The notes under the pieces are model-generated. The model saw nothing but the letters and a program-made list of their open reading frames with translations, had not been told where the DNA came from and made no database searches. Below are positions 55,553 through 64,000 of a stretch of DNA of 64,000 bases, one piece after another. The stretch is from the NCBI RefSeq assembly GCF_008329645.1, contig NZ_CP043474.1, positions 2,728,001 through 2,792,000 of the forward strand, given 5' to 3'. The DNA comes from Mycolicibacterium grossiae (lineage in GTDB: Bacteria; Actinomycetota; Actinomycetes; Mycobacteriales; Mycobacteriaceae). A program made the position numbers and the translations under genes. How positions within the stretch are numbered: the first letter of the stretch is position 1; each line of letters begins with the position of its first letter.

Positions 55553-56239
55553 ATGGTCTCCATGAGGCAAAGGATTCTGGTCGTCGACGACGATCCGTCG
55601 CTCGCCGAGATGCTGACCATCGTGCTGCGCGGCGAGGGATTCGACACCGCGGTGATCGGCGACGGCAGCCAGGCGCTGACCGCCGTCCGCGAGCTGCGAC
55701 CGGATCTGGTGCTGCTCGACCTCATGCTGCCCGGCATGAACGGCATCGACGTCTGCCGCGTGCTGCGGGCGGACTCCGGCGTGCCGATCGTCATGCTGAC
55801 GGCCAAGACCGACACCGTCGACGTGGTGCTCGGCCTCGAATCGGGCGCCGACGACTACGTGATGAAGCCGTTCAAGCAGAAGGAACTCGTCGCCCGCGTG
55901 CGCGCCCGGCTGCGCCGCAACGACGACGGCCCGGCCGAGATGCTCTCGATCGCCGACATCGACATCGACGTGCCCGCACACAAGGTGACCCGCGCGGGGG
56001 AGCAGATCTCGCTGACCCCCCTCGAGTTCGACCTGCTGGTGGCGTTGGCGCGCAAACCGCGCCAGGTGTTTACTCGGGATGTGCTCCTCGAGCAGGTCTG
56101 GGGCTACCGGCACCCCGCGGATACCCGTCTGGTGAACGTGCACGTCCAACGCCTGCGCGCCAAGGTCGAGAAGGATCCGGAGAACCCGCAGGTGGTGCTC
56201 ACCGTCCGAGGAGTGGGATACAAGGCCGGACCGCCGTGA
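55553..56239 (+). CDS. mtrA: Response regulator MtrA
   Basis: 228 residues from ATG 55553, the same length as M. tuberculosis MtrA. Receiver domain with phospho-acceptor Asp56 ([10 protein letters not shown]) and acidic 'VVDDDPS'; winged-helix output domain ending '[31 protein letters not shown]'. Essential regulator tying cell division and DNA replication to envelope state; works with MtrB and LpqB encoded next. Confidence 0.96.
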   Translation: MVSMRQRILVVDDDPSLAEMLTIVLRGEGFDTAVIGDGSQALTAVRELRPDLVLLDLMLPGMNGIDVCRVLRADSGVPIVMLTAKTDTVDVVLGLESGADDYVMKPFKQKELVARVRARLRRNDDGPAEMLSIADIDIDVPAHKVTRAGEQISLTPLEFDLLVALARKPRQVFTRDVLLEQVWGYRHPADTRLVNVHVQRLRAKVEKDPENPQVVLTVRGVGYKAGPP

Positions 56240-56261
56240 TCCCACCCGCTCGGCGGTCGCC

Positions 56262-57914
56262 GTGATCTTCGGCTCGCGCCGCATCCGCGGCGGCTGGGGC
56301 CAGGGTCCCGTCCTGCGCGGCACCCGTGCGCTGAGCCGTGCACTCGGACACGCGTGGCGCCGCTCGCTGCAACTGCGCGTCGTCACCCTCACCCTCGGTC
56401 TCTCCCTGGCCGTCATCCTGGTGCTCGGCTTCGTCCTCACCAGCCAGATCACCGACCGCATCCTCGACGTCAAGGTCCGCGCCGCGACCGAGGAGATCGA
56501 CCGTGCGCGCACCACCGTCAGCGGCATCGTCGGCGGTGAGGAGTCCCGCTCGCTCGACAGCAGCCTGCAGCTCGCCCGCAACACGTTGATCGACCGGAAG
56601 GCCGACACCGGACCGGGGTTGGCCGGCGCGTTCGACGCGGTCCTCGTGGTGCCCGGCGACGGGCCGCGCGCCGCGACGGCCGCCGGACCGATCGGCCAGG
56701 TGCCCGACAGCCTGCGCGAATTCGTCAAGGCCGGGCAGGTGAGCTACCAGTACGCCACGGTGCGCACCGACGGCTTCACCGGGCCGGCGCTCGTCGTCGG
56801 CAGCCCCACCTCGTCGTCGGTCACCAACCTCGAGCTGTACCTGATCTTCCCGTTGAACAACGAGGAGTCGACGATCGCGCTGGTGCGCGGCACCATGGCC
56901 ACCGGCGGCATCGTGCTGCTCGGCCTGCTGGCCGCCATCGCGCTGCTGGTGGCCCGCCAGATCGTGCTGCCGGTGCGGTCGGCGTCGCGGATCGCCGAGC
57001 GGTTCGCCGAGGGACACCTCACCGAGCGCATGCCGGTGCGCGGCGAGGACGACATGGCCCGCCTCGCCGTCTCCTTCAACGACATGGCCGAGAGCCTGTC
57101 CCGCCAGATCACCCAGCTCGAGGAGTTCGGCAACCTGCAGCGCCGGTTCACCTCCGACGTCAGCCACGAACTGCGCACCCCGCTGACCACCGTGCGCATG
57201 GCGGCCGACCTGATCCACGACCACAGCGACGACCTCGAGCCCGCGCTGCGGCGCTCGACCGAACTGATGGTCAGCGAGCTGGACCGGTTCGAGTCGCTGC
57301 TCAGCGACCTGCTCGAGATCTCCCGGCACGACGCCGGCGTCGCCGAGCTGTCCGTCGAGTCGGTGGACCTGCGCGCCACCGTCGAGAGCGCGCTCGAGAA
57401 CGTCGGACACCTGGCCAAGGACGCCGACGTCGACCTCATCGTCGACCTGCCCGGCGACCAGGTGATCGCCGAGGTCGACCCGCGCCGCGTCGAGCGCATC
57501 CTGCGCAACCTCATCGCCAATGCCATCGACCACGCCGAGCACAAGCCGGTGCGCATCCGGATGGCCGCCGACGTCGACACCGTCGCCGTCACCGTGCGCG
57601 ACTACGGCGTCGGACTGCGCCCCGGCGAGGAGAAGCTGGTGTTCAGCCGGTTCTGGCGCTCCGACCCGTCGCGCGTGCGGCGCTCCGGCGGCACGGGTCT
57701 GGGCCTGGCGATCAGCATCGAGGACGCCCGCCTGCACCAGGGCCGACTCGAGGCGTGGGGCGAACCGGGCAAGGGCGCCTGCTTCCGCCTGACGCTGCCG
57801 CTGGTGCGCGGCCACAAGGTCACCGCCAGCCCGCTACCGCTCAAGCCCGCCGGGCCCGACCGGCCGCCGCGCCGCCCGGCACGCGAGACGCAGTCGGCGG
57901 GGAAGCGGACGTGA
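56262..57914 (+). CDS. mtrB: Sensor histidine kinase MtrB
   Basis: 550 residues from GTG 56262. Two membrane helices (around residues 40-60 and 205-230) frame an extracytoplasmic sensor; HAMP '[24 protein letters not shown]'; H-box [17 protein letters not shown] boxes '[15 protein letters not shown]', '[22 protein letters not shown]' and '[11 protein letters not shown]'. Phosphorylates MtrA. Overlaps lpqB by 4 bp. Confidence 0.95.
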   Translation: MIFGSRRIRGGWGQGPVLRGTRALSRALGHAWRRSLQLRVVTLTLGLSLAVILVLGFVLTSQITDRILDVKVRAATEEIDRARTTVSGIVGGEESRSLDSSLQLARNTLIDRKADTGPGLAGAFDAVLVVPGDGPRAATAAGPIGQVPDSLREFVKAGQVSYQYATVRTDGFTGPALVVGSPTSSSVTNLELYLIFPLNNEESTIALVRGTMATGGIVLLGLLAAIALLVARQIVLPVRSASRIAERFAEGHLTERMPVRGEDDMARLAVSFNDMAESLSRQITQLEEFGNLQRRFTSDVSHELRTPLTTVRMAADLIHDHSDDLEPALRRSTELMVSELDRFESLLSDLLEISRHDAGVAELSVESVDLRATVESALENVGHLAKDADVDLIVDLPGDQVIAEVDPRRVERILRNLIANAIDHAEHKPVRIRMAADVDTVAVTVRDYGVGLRPGEEKLVFSRFWRSDPSRVRRSGGTGLGLAISIEDARLHQGRLEAWGEPGKGACFRLTLPLVRGHKVTASPLPLKPAGPDRPPRRPARETQSAGKRT

Positions 57915-59671
57915 CGCGCGCGCTGGCCGTCCTCGCGGCACTCGCCCTGGTGTTCACCGGCTGCGCGGGCGTACCGAACTCCTCGGCTCCGCAGGCCATC
58001 GGCACCGTGGAACGGCCCGCGCCGCCGAGCCTGCCCACCCCGTCACCCGCGATGGATCCCGACGTCCTGCTGCGCGAGTTCCTCAAGGCCACCGCCGACC
58101 CCGCCAACCGTCACCTCGCCGCCCGCCAGTTCCTCACCGAAGCGGCGTCGAGTGCCTGGGACGACGCGGGCAGCGCGCTGCTGATCGACCGCGTCGTCTT
58201 CGTCGAAACCCGTGGGCCCGACCGCGTCACCGTCACGATGAAGGCGGACATCCTCGGTTCGCTGTCCGACATGGGCGTGTTCGAGACCGGTGAGGGCGCG
58301 CTGCCCGACCCGGGTCCCATCGAGCTGGTGAAGACCCCGGGCGGCTGGCGCATCGACAAGCTGCCCAACGGGGTGTTCCTGGACTGGCAGCAGTTCCAGG
58401 CCACCTACAAGCGGCACACCCTCTACTTCGTCGATCCCACCGGCAAGACCGTGGTGCCCGACCCGCGCTACGTCGCGGTGAGCGACCCGGACCTGCTGGC
58501 CACCGAACTGGTCACCAAGCTGGTGGCCGGGCCGCGCCCGGAGATGGACAAGACGGTCCGCAACCTGCTCGGCCCGCCGCTGCGCCTGCGGGGCCCGGTG
58601 ACCCGGGCCGATGGCGGCAAGACCGGCGTGGGCCGGGGCTACGGCGGTGCGCGGGTCGACCTCGAGCGCCTCGACACCACCGACCCGCACAGCCGCCAAC
58701 TGCTGGCCGCGCAAGTGATTTGGACGCTGTCGCGGTCGGGGATCAACGGCCCCTACGTCCTCGACGCCGATGGCGCCGCCCTCGACGACCGCTTCGCCGA
58801 GGGGTGGAACACCACCGACGTCGCCGCCACCGACCCGGGCGCCGATCCCGGTGCCGCCGCGGGCCTGCACGCGCTGCTCGGCGGGTCGATGGTGTCCCTC
58901 GACGGGCAGCGCGCCCCGCGGGTGCAGGGCTCCTTCGGCGACATCCGCGACCAGACGTCGGCCACGCTGTCCCGCACCGGCCAGGACGTCGCAACGGTGG
59001 TGACGCTGCGCCCCGGTGCCCCCGACGTGGCGTCCTCGCTGTGGGTCGGCCCCATGGGAGGCGACGCCGCCCAGGCGATCGACGGCCGCACGCTGACCCG
59101 CCCGAGCTGGGCGCTGGACAACGCGATCTGGGTGGTGGTCGACGGCAGCAACGTCGTGCGCGTCATCCAGGAGCCGGCGTCCGGACAGCCCGCCCGGATC
59201 CCGGTCGACGCCGGCGCCGTCGCCACCCGCTTCCCGGGGCCGATCACCGAATTGCAGCTGTCGCGCGACGGCAGCCGCGCCGCGATGGTCATCAACGGTC
59301 AGGTCATCCTCGCCGGCGTGGAGCAGACCCAGGGCGGGCAGTTCGCGCTGACCCATCCGCGACGCCTCGGCTTCGGGCTCGGCGACACCGCGGTCAGCCT
59401 GGCCTGGCGCACCGGCGACGACATCGTGGTGACCCGTACCGATCCGCAGCACCCGGTGTCCTACGTGAACCTCGACGGCGTGAACTCCGACGGCCCGAGC
59501 CGCAACCTGCTGATGCCGGTGGCCACGGTCGCCGCCAACCCGTCGACGGTGTACGTCGCCGATCAGCGCGGCGTGCTGCAGCTCGCGGGGTCGGCGGCCG
59601 AGGACGACCTCGCCTGGGCCGAGGTGCGGCCGTTGATGGCCGCCGGCGCAACGCCGGTACTGCCGGGCTGA
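57911..59671 (+). CDS. lpqB: Lipoprotein LpqB, MtrAB accessory protein
   Basis: 586 residues from GTG 57911 (GTGA overlap). Signal peptide with lipobox VFTGC; GerMN-type domain in the first half ('[13 protein letters not shown]...', '[17 protein letters not shown]'), then a beta-propeller-like C-terminal half ('[18 protein letters not shown]'). LpqB binds the outer part of MtrB and tunes its activity in mycobacteria. The stop codon begins a hairpin shared with the convergent gene. Confidence 0.94.
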   Translation: MTRALAVLAALALVFTGCAGVPNSSAPQAIGTVERPAPPSLPTPSPAMDPDVLLREFLKATADPANRHLAARQFLTEAASSAWDDAGSALLIDRVVFVETRGPDRVTVTMKADILGSLSDMGVFETGEGALPDPGPIELVKTPGGWRIDKLPNGVFLDWQQFQATYKRHTLYFVDPTGKTVVPDPRYVAVSDPDLLATELVTKLVAGPRPEMDKTVRNLLGPPLRLRGPVTRADGGKTGVGRGYGGARVDLERLDTTDPHSRQLLAAQVIWTLSRSGINGPYVLDADGAALDDRFAEGWNTTDVAATDPGADPGAAAGLHALLGGSMVSLDGQRAPRVQGSFGDIRDQTSATLSRTGQDVATVVTLRPGAPDVASSLWVGPMGGDAAQAIDGRTLTRPSWALDNAIWVVVDGSNVVRVIQEPASGQPARIPVDAGAVATRFPGPITELQLSRDGSRAAMVINGQVILAGVEQTQGGQFALTHPRRLGFGLGDTAVSLAWRTGDDIVVTRTDPQHPVSYVNLDGVNSDGPSRNLLMPVATVAANPSTVYVADQRGVLQLAGSAAEDDLAWAEVRPLMAAGATPVLPG

Positions 59672-59690
59672 CGGCCTGCCGTCAGGCCGT
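59671..59690. terminator. Bidirectional stem-loop between lpqB and the SDR gene
   Basis: ACGGCCTG (59671-59678) and CAGGCCGT (59683-59690) form an 8-bp stem with a 4-nt loop. It overlaps the stop codons of both convergent genes. No T-run on either side, so termination is plausible rather than certain. Confidence 0.5.
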
Positions 59691-60449
59691 GCCCATCAGC
59701 GCGTGCACGTGCCCGAGCACGTCGGGGTAGCGCTTCATGTGCGCGCCGCCGTTGACGTCGAGGACCTCGCCGGTGATCCAGGACGCCCGCTCCGAACACA
59801 GGAACACCACTGCCTCGGCGATGTCCTCCGGCGTGCCGGCCCGCCCCAGCGCGGTGTTCTCCACGTACTCCTCGACCACTCCGGGCACCATCGCGGCGCC
59901 CTCCGTCAGCGGGGTGTGCACGAAGCCGGGGGCGACGGCGTTGACCCGGATGCCCCGGGCGGCCAGTTCCAGCGCCGCCACCTGGGTGAGCATCGACAGG
60001 CCCGCCTTCGCCGAACAGTAGGCGCTCATCCCGACGGCCGGCTGGCGGCCGTTGAGCGACGAGATCCACAGCAGCGCACCGCCGTTGCGCAGTGTGCGGC
60101 CGGCGTACTTGGCCACGATCAGCGAGCCGGTGAGGCACACGTCCACCACCGCGCGGAACTGGTCGACCGGCATGTCGACGATGGGGCTCATGTTGGAGAA
60201 GCCCGCGGTGGTGACGACGACGTCGAGCGGACCGGCCGCCTCGAAGAGCGCGGCCACCGAATCCTCGTCGGTGACGTCGACCCCCGCCGCGGTGTGCGGG
60301 TCACCGAGTTGCGCGGCGCGCGCGGCGGCGCCGTCGGCGTCGAGGTCGGCCAGCAGGACGCGGCAGCCGTCTGCGGCCAGCGCCCGCGCCGACGCCCAGC
60401 CGATGCCCGAGGCGCCGCCGATCACCAGCGCCGTACGCGGATCCGTCAC
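59682..60449 (-). CDS. Short-chain dehydrogenase/reductase
   Basis: 255 residues from GTG 60449, which follows GGGAGG by 4 bp; GTG 60479 would add 10 residues. Classical SDR: NAD(P) loop GGASGIG, 'VVVTTAGFSN' in place of NNAG, catalytic Ser in 'LLWISSLNGR', YCSAK, and 'GIRVNAVAPGFVHTPLTE'. Acidic 'LLADLDAD' after the second strand suggests NAD. Substrate unknown; next to enoyl-CoA hydratase and acyl-CoA dehydrogenase genes, so a lipid or CoA-ester role is possible. Confidence 0.85.
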   Translation of the reverse strand: MTDPRTALVIGGASGIGWASARALAADGCRVLLADLDADGAAARAAQLGDPHTAAGVDVTDEDSVAALFEAAGPLDVVVTTAGFSNMSPIVDMPVDQFRAVVDVCLTGSLIVAKYAGRTLRNGGALLWISSLNGRQPAVGMSAYCSAKAGLSMLTQVAALELAARGIRVNAVAPGFVHTPLTEGAAMVPGVVEEYVENTALGRAGTPEDIAEAVVFLCSERASWITGEVLDVNGGAHMKRYPDVLGHVHALMGTA

Positions 60450-60489
60450 CGTGCCTCCCGCCCGAGTCGATCCGCTCACCCTAGACCGC

Positions 60490-61281
60490 TCAGCGGCCGG
60501 TGTAGGTCGCCTTTCCCGGGCCGACGTCGAGGAAGCTGCGCACCGCGCCGCGCAGGTCCTCGGTGCCGAACAGGGCGCCGGACACCTCGGCGGTCACGGC
60601 GTCGGCGTGCGCGACGCCGCCCGACCGCCAGGCCGCGACGATGGTCTTCGTCGCCGCGTGCGCCCGGGTGGGTCCGTCGGCGAGCCGCTCGGTGAGCGCA
60701 CGGGCCGCGGCGTCCACGTCGTCGTGCACCGCGTTCACCACACCCCACTCGGCGAGCGTCGCCGCGTCGTACAGGTCGCCGGTCATCACCAGCTCGCGTG
60801 CCCTCCCGGAGCCGGCGCGCTCGGCGAGCCGCTGCGGCCCGCCCATGGACGGGGTCAGCCCGACGACGGTCTCGACGAGGCCGAACTTCGCGCGCGGCCC
60901 CGCGAGGATGAGGTCGCAGGCCAGCGCGATCTCGAACGCGGCGGTGAGGGTCAGCCCGTGCGCGGCGAACACCACCGGGCACGGCAGCGCCTCCAGCGGA
61001 CCGATGATCCCGTCGAACAGCCGCCGCCAGAGGTCGGCGCCCTCCTGCTCGGTCAGGCCGTCGAAGACGTGCACGTCGACGCCGGCCGAGTTGACCTTGC
61101 CTTCGGCGCGCAGCAGCAGCGCCCGCGGCGGCTGAGCCGTCAACTCGCGCAGCCGGGCGGTGAGCGCGTCGAACATCGACTGGTCGAAGAGGTTGAGCGG
61201 GCCGTGCGCGAACGTCAGGACGGCGACGTCGGCACCGCCGGCGGTGGTCGAGCGCTCGAGCGAGAGGGGTTCACCGGACAC
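60490..61281 (-). CDS. Enoyl-CoA hydratase/isomerase family protein
   Basis: 263 residues from GTG 61281; the frame is open to GTG 61314 (274 residues) and neither has a clear ribosome site. Crotonase fold: 'VNSAGVDVHVFDG' oxyanion loop, 'AAHGLTLTAAFEIALACDLILAGPRAKFGLVETVVGLTPSMGGPQRLAERAG' core, and 'WGVVNAV'. One of the two usual catalytic Glu is seen in GLVETVVGL. Probably beta-oxidation. Confidence 0.85.
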   Translation of the reverse strand: MSGEPLSLERSTTAGGADVAVLTFAHGPLNLFDQSMFDALTARLRELTAQPPRALLLRAEGKVNSAGVDVHVFDGLTEQEGADLWRRLFDGIIGPLEALPCPVVFAAHGLTLTAAFEIALACDLILAGPRAKFGLVETVVGLTPSMGGPQRLAERAGSGRARELVMTGDLYDAATLAEWGVVNAVHDDVDAAARALTERLADGPTRAHAATKTIVAAWRSGGVAHADAVTAEVSGALFGTEDLRGAVRSFLDVGPGKATYTGR

Positions 61282-61397
61282 GTCGGTCAGCGTGCCACAC
61301 GCCGCCCCGGCCACCAGCGGCGCAGCCCGCGCCGCGAACCCGGCTACTCGTCGGTAGCTAAGCTCGACGTGGAGAGCCGCCGCAGGAGGAGTCAGCC

Positions 61398-62543
61398 ATG
61401 AAGCGCACGTTGTACGACGACGACCACGACGCGTTCCGCGAGTCGGTCCGCGAGTTCGTCCTCCGGACCATCGAGCCCGCCGAAGAGAAGATGATCGAGC
61501 AGCGCTTCGTCGACCGGGACAGCTGGCTCGAGGCGGGCCGCAACGGCTTCCTCGGCCTGGAGGTGCCCGAGGAGTACGGCGGCAGCGAGGCCGGCGACTA
61601 CCGTTTCAACGCCATCTTCAACGAGGAACTCGCCCGCTCCAGCGCCGCGGTGGCCTCGGCGTTCTCGATCCAGTTCGACATCGTCGCGCCGTACCTGGTG
61701 AAGCTGAGCACCGAGGAGCAGCGCAAGGAGTACCTGCCGAGGTTCTGCTCCGGCGAGCTGATCACGGCGATCGCCATGACCGAGCCGTCCGGCGGGTCGG
61801 ACCTCGCGGCGCTGAAGACCACGGCGGTGCGCGACGGTGACGACTACGTCATCAACGGGTCGAAGACCTTCATCACCAACGGGACGCAGGCCGACCTGAT
61901 CATCGTGGCCACCCGCACCTCACCGGAGAAGAAGGCCAGGGGCATCACCCTGTTCGCCGTCGAGGCGACCGACGAGGGCTTCTCCCGCGGCCGCAAGCTC
62001 GACAAGGTGGGCCAGCCCGAGGCCGACACCGCCGAGCTGTTCTTCGAGGACCTGCGCGTGCCGTCGTCGCGGATGATCGGCGAGCTGGACGGCGGATTCA
62101 TTCACATGATGCAGCTGCTGCCGCAGGAGCGGATCAGTGGCGCCGTGCAGAACCTGGCCCACGCCCGCCGCAACCTCGACGACACCATCGCCTACTCCCA
62201 GGAGCGCAAGGCATTCGGCCAGCAGATCGGGTCGCTGCAGTACAACAAGTTCCTGCTCGCCGAGCTGGTCACCAAGCTCGACGTCGCCCAGGCGTTCATC
62301 GACAACTGCGTGGTGGCGCACACCCACGGCGAGCTGTCGGCCATCGACGCCGCGAAGGCGAAGTGGTGGAGTTCGCAGGTGCAGAACGAGGTCCTCGACC
62401 ACTGCGTGCAGCTGCACGGCGGCTACGGCTACATGAACGAGTACCGCGTGGCCCGGGCCTGGAAGGACGCCCGCGTGACGAAGATCTGGGCCGGCTCGAA
62501 CGAGATCATGAAGGAACTGATCGGGCGCGACCTCGGCCTCTGA
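61398..62543 (+). CDS. Acyl-CoA dehydrogenase (long-chain type)
   Basis: 381 residues from ATG 61398, with AGGAGG at 61384-61389. 'AIAMTEPSGGSDLAALKTTAV', 'FITNGTQADLIIVATRT', 'ERISGAVQNLAHARRNLDDTIAYSQERKAFGQQIGSLQ' and 'TKIWAGSNEIMKELIGRDL' define a complete FAD-dependent acyl-CoA dehydrogenase of the long-chain/isovaleryl branch. Divergent from the hydratase and SDR genes; together they could form a short degradation module. Confidence 0.88.
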   Translation: MKRTLYDDDHDAFRESVREFVLRTIEPAEEKMIEQRFVDRDSWLEAGRNGFLGLEVPEEYGGSEAGDYRFNAIFNEELARSSAAVASAFSIQFDIVAPYLVKLSTEEQRKEYLPRFCSGELITAIAMTEPSGGSDLAALKTTAVRDGDDYVINGSKTFITNGTQADLIIVATRTSPEKKARGITLFAVEATDEGFSRGRKLDKVGQPEADTAELFFEDLRVPSSRMIGELDGGFIHMMQLLPQERISGAVQNLAHARRNLDDTIAYSQERKAFGQQIGSLQYNKFLLAELVTKLDVAQAFIDNCVVAHTHGELSAIDAAKAKWWSSQVQNEVLDHCVQLHGGYGYMNEYRVARAWKDARVTKIWAGSNEIMKELIGRDLGL

Positions 62544-62609
62544 CCGGGCCGGGTTGTCGGTCTTCGCGCCTCCCGCGCGGATGTCGGACCCCGCGCCCAC
62601 ACTGCGGGG

Positions 62610-63263
62610 GTGCTCGCCGACCTCGTCCTCCCGCTGCACTGCGGCGGCTGCGGTGCACCCGGCCTCCGGTGGTGTGCCGACTGCGAGCGCCTGCTGGCCG
62701 GTGCGGGCCGTGACCCCGTCCTCGTCACGCCGCGAATCGATCCCGGCGTGCCGGTGTTCTCACTCGGCCGCTACGCCGGGGCGCGGCGGCAGGCGATCGT
62801 GGCGGTCAAGGAACACGGTCGCGCCGATCTGATCGCGCCGCTGAGCCGGGCGCTGGCCGGCGGACTGCACCGGCTGCTCGGCTGGGGGCTGCTGCCGGTG
62901 CCCGTCACGCTGGTGCCCGCCCCGACACGCGCCTCGTCGGCCCGCCGCCGCGGCGGGGACCCGGTCACCCGCGTCGCCCGCGCGGCGGTGACACCGCCGA
63001 ATGGCGTCGCCACCGTGGACGGCGTCGCGACCGTGGACGGCGTCCTGCGGCTGCGGGCCTTCACCCGCGACTCGGTGGGCCTGTCGGCGGCCGCGCGGCA
63101 ACGCAACGTCGCCGGCCGCGTGCGGCTGCGCCGACCCGTGCGCGGCGACGTCCTGCTCATCGACGACGTCGTGACCACCGGGGCGACGGCCTGCGCGTCG
63201 GTGAGCGTTCTGCAAACCCACGGCGCCCGGGTGGCGGCAGTGCTCGTCATCGCCCACGCCTGA
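62610..63263 (+). CDS. ComF/GntX-like phosphoribosyltransferase-fold protein, Rv3242c-like
   Basis: 217 residues from GTG 62610. N-terminal Cys4 zinc finger (HCGGCGAPGLRWCADCERLL), central 'VKEHGRADLIAPLSRAL', and the PRPP loop VLLIDDVVTTGATA near the C-terminus. A short in-frame duplication gives NGVATVDGVATVDGV around residues 130-145. Function in mycobacteria is not known; the family is linked to DNA uptake elsewhere. Upstream of hpf as in M. tuberculosis. Confidence 0.87.
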   Translation: MLADLVLPLHCGGCGAPGLRWCADCERLLAGAGRDPVLVTPRIDPGVPVFSLGRYAGARRQAIVAVKEHGRADLIAPLSRALAGGLHRLLGWGLLPVPVTLVPAPTRASSARRRGGDPVTRVARAAVTPPNGVATVDGVATVDGVLRLRAFTRDSVGLSAAARQRNVAGRVRLRRPVRGDVLLIDDVVTTGATACASVSVLQTHGARVAAVLVIAHA

Positions 63264-63367
63264 GGTCTCGTGTAACAGCGGCGTTGGGCGTCGGTGAAGT
63301 CGTCGAAACGCGTATGCGAAATGTGTGGCACGAACCGGTGAACTCGGACTACCGTCGGTCTGACCAC

Positions 63368-63383
63368 CCGTGGAATTCCACGG
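63368..63383. promoter_or_regulatory. Perfect 16-bp palindrome upstream of hpf
   Basis: CCGTGGAATTCCACGG, a gapless palindrome 160 bp before the hpf ATG, in the 280-bp gap. Candidate operator. A free-standing AGGAGGTGAG at 63424-63433 resembles a ribosome site but leads into no supported gene. Confidence 0.45.
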
Positions 63384-63543
63384 CGGCGTTGTCTCCAACC
63401 AGCGCCACATCGCTGACAGCGGTAGGAGGTGAGTCTTCGACATCTGCGCCGGTGGGCGGTGACGTCAAGACCCGTCGGCGCGTTTCCCCGACCAGCCGGC
63501 ACGCCCTGATGCGTGCGACGCGAAGAGAAACGAGTTGCGAAGT

Positions 63544-64000
63544 ATGTCAAGCCATTCCGTGCAAGCAGCAACCCAGTCCACCATGGTCGTCGACGACGAG
63601 CCACCCGTTGCCGGACCCCGCGCCGAAATCGTCGTCAAGGGTCGCAACGTCGAAGTCCCCGACCACTTCCGCGTCTACGTCGCCGAGAAGCTCGCGCGCG
63701 CAGAGCGCTTCGACCGCACCATCTACCTCTTCGACGTCGAACTCGACCACGAACGCAACCGGCGGCAACGCAAGAACTGTCAGCACGTGGAGATCACCGC
63801 GCGGGGGCGCGGTCCGGTGGTGCGGGGCGAGGCCTGCGCCGACAGCTTCTACGCCGCGTTCGAGGCGGCGGTCGGCAAACTCGAGAACCGGCTGCGCCGC
63901 AGCAAGGACCGGCGCAAGATTCACTACGGCGACAAGACGCCGGTCTCGGTGGCCGAGGCCACCAAGGTGATCGACCCGGACGCCTTCCTCCCGCTGTCCT
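63544..64000 (+). CDS. hpf: Ribosome hibernation promotion factor HPF, C-terminus beyond window
   Basis: 152 residues visible from ATG 63544; the window ends inside the gene. After a variable N-terminus comes the S30AE domain: 'AEIVVKGRNVEVPDHFRVYVAEKLARAERFDRTIYLFDVELDHERNRRQRKNCQHVEITARGRGPVVRGEACADSFYAAFEAAVGKLENRLRRSKDRR'. The start of a C-terminal dimerisation region follows, so this is the long form that makes inactive 100S-type or stabilised 70S ribosomes. Same position as Rv3241c. Confidence 0.92.
   Translation, partial: MSSHSVQAATQSTMVVDDEPPVAGPRAEIVVKGRNVEVPDHFRVYVAEKLARAERFDRTIYLFDVELDHERNRRQRKNCQHVEITARGRGPVVRGEACADSFYAAFEAAVGKLENRLRRSKDRRKIHYGDKTPVSVAEATKVIDPDAFLPLS

Overview
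The window is high-GC actinobacterial chromosome that looks like a fast-growing mycobacterium (Mycolicibacterium type). From about 15.3 kb onward the gene order follows, from memory, the Mycobacterium tuberculosis block Rv3279c-Rv3241c: birA, PH-domain protein, GtrA, purK, purE, fadE25, TIGR03089 protein, Lcp1-like, rmlD, wbbL, manB, fbiB, fbiA, whiB2, pmmA, manA, alkB-rubA-rubB, tetR, sahH, tmk, mtrA, mtrB, lpqB, comF-like, hpf. Proteins such as MtrA, Tmk, WbbL and ManB are close to the M. tuberculosis versions.

Region 1 (1-15.2 kb) is an accessory exopolysaccharide locus with two divergent arms. The minus arm carries a Wzy/O-antigen-ligase-like membrane polymerase and a secreted clan GH-A glycosidase cut by the window start. 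The plus arm carries a Wzz protein fused to a degenerate tyrosine-kinase domain, a second Wzz-like protein, five paralogous secreted alpha/beta hydrolases with intact Ser-Asp-His triads, an SGNH/SASA carbohydrate esterase, an acyltransferase-3 protein, a DUF218 protein and the initiating polyprenyl-phosphate sugar-1-phosphate transferase. This suggests a polymer whose acyl decorations are added and removed outside the membrane. No flippase and no further glycosyltransferases are visible, so the locus continues beyond the window.

Region 2 (15.3-45.6 kb) is mostly conserved core: biotin ligase with a complete 1,094-bp IS481-type element inserted exactly at its stop codon, purine synthesis, rhamnose/mannose activation and transfer for arabinogalactan and mannosylated glycolipids, F420 side-chain synthesis, WhiB2, alkane hydroxylase with two rubredoxins and its TetR regulator, and SAH hydrolase closed by a strong terminator. 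A secreted glycosidase paralogous to the one at position 1 sits between rmlD and wbbL.

Region 3 (45.8-54.8 kb) is an insertion between sahH and tmk, which are neighbours in M. tuberculosis. It holds a secreted lipase, a TetR regulator and a tight seven-gene operon that I read as a mycosporine-like amino acid (UV-sunscreen) cluster: HAD-fold protein lacking its catalytic Asp, desmethyl-4-deoxygadusol synthase (MysA), O-methyltransferase (MysB), ATP-grasp ligase (MysC), D-Ala-D-Ala-ligase-like enzyme (MysD), a TauD-type Fe/2-oxoglutarate oxygenase and an ANTAR-containing regulator. This is the most interesting system in the window.

Region 4 (54.8-64 kb) is tmk, mtrA-mtrB-lpqB, an accessory lipid block (SDR, enoyl-CoA hydratase, acyl-CoA dehydrogenase), a ComF-like phosphoribosyltransferase and the start of hpf.

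No gap between genes exceeds 300 bp. No tRNA, rRNA or CRISPR array was recognised. Start codons were chosen by eye from ribosome-binding sites, 4-bp stop/start overlaps and family length; all functions are from reading the sequence and recalled families, with no database search.
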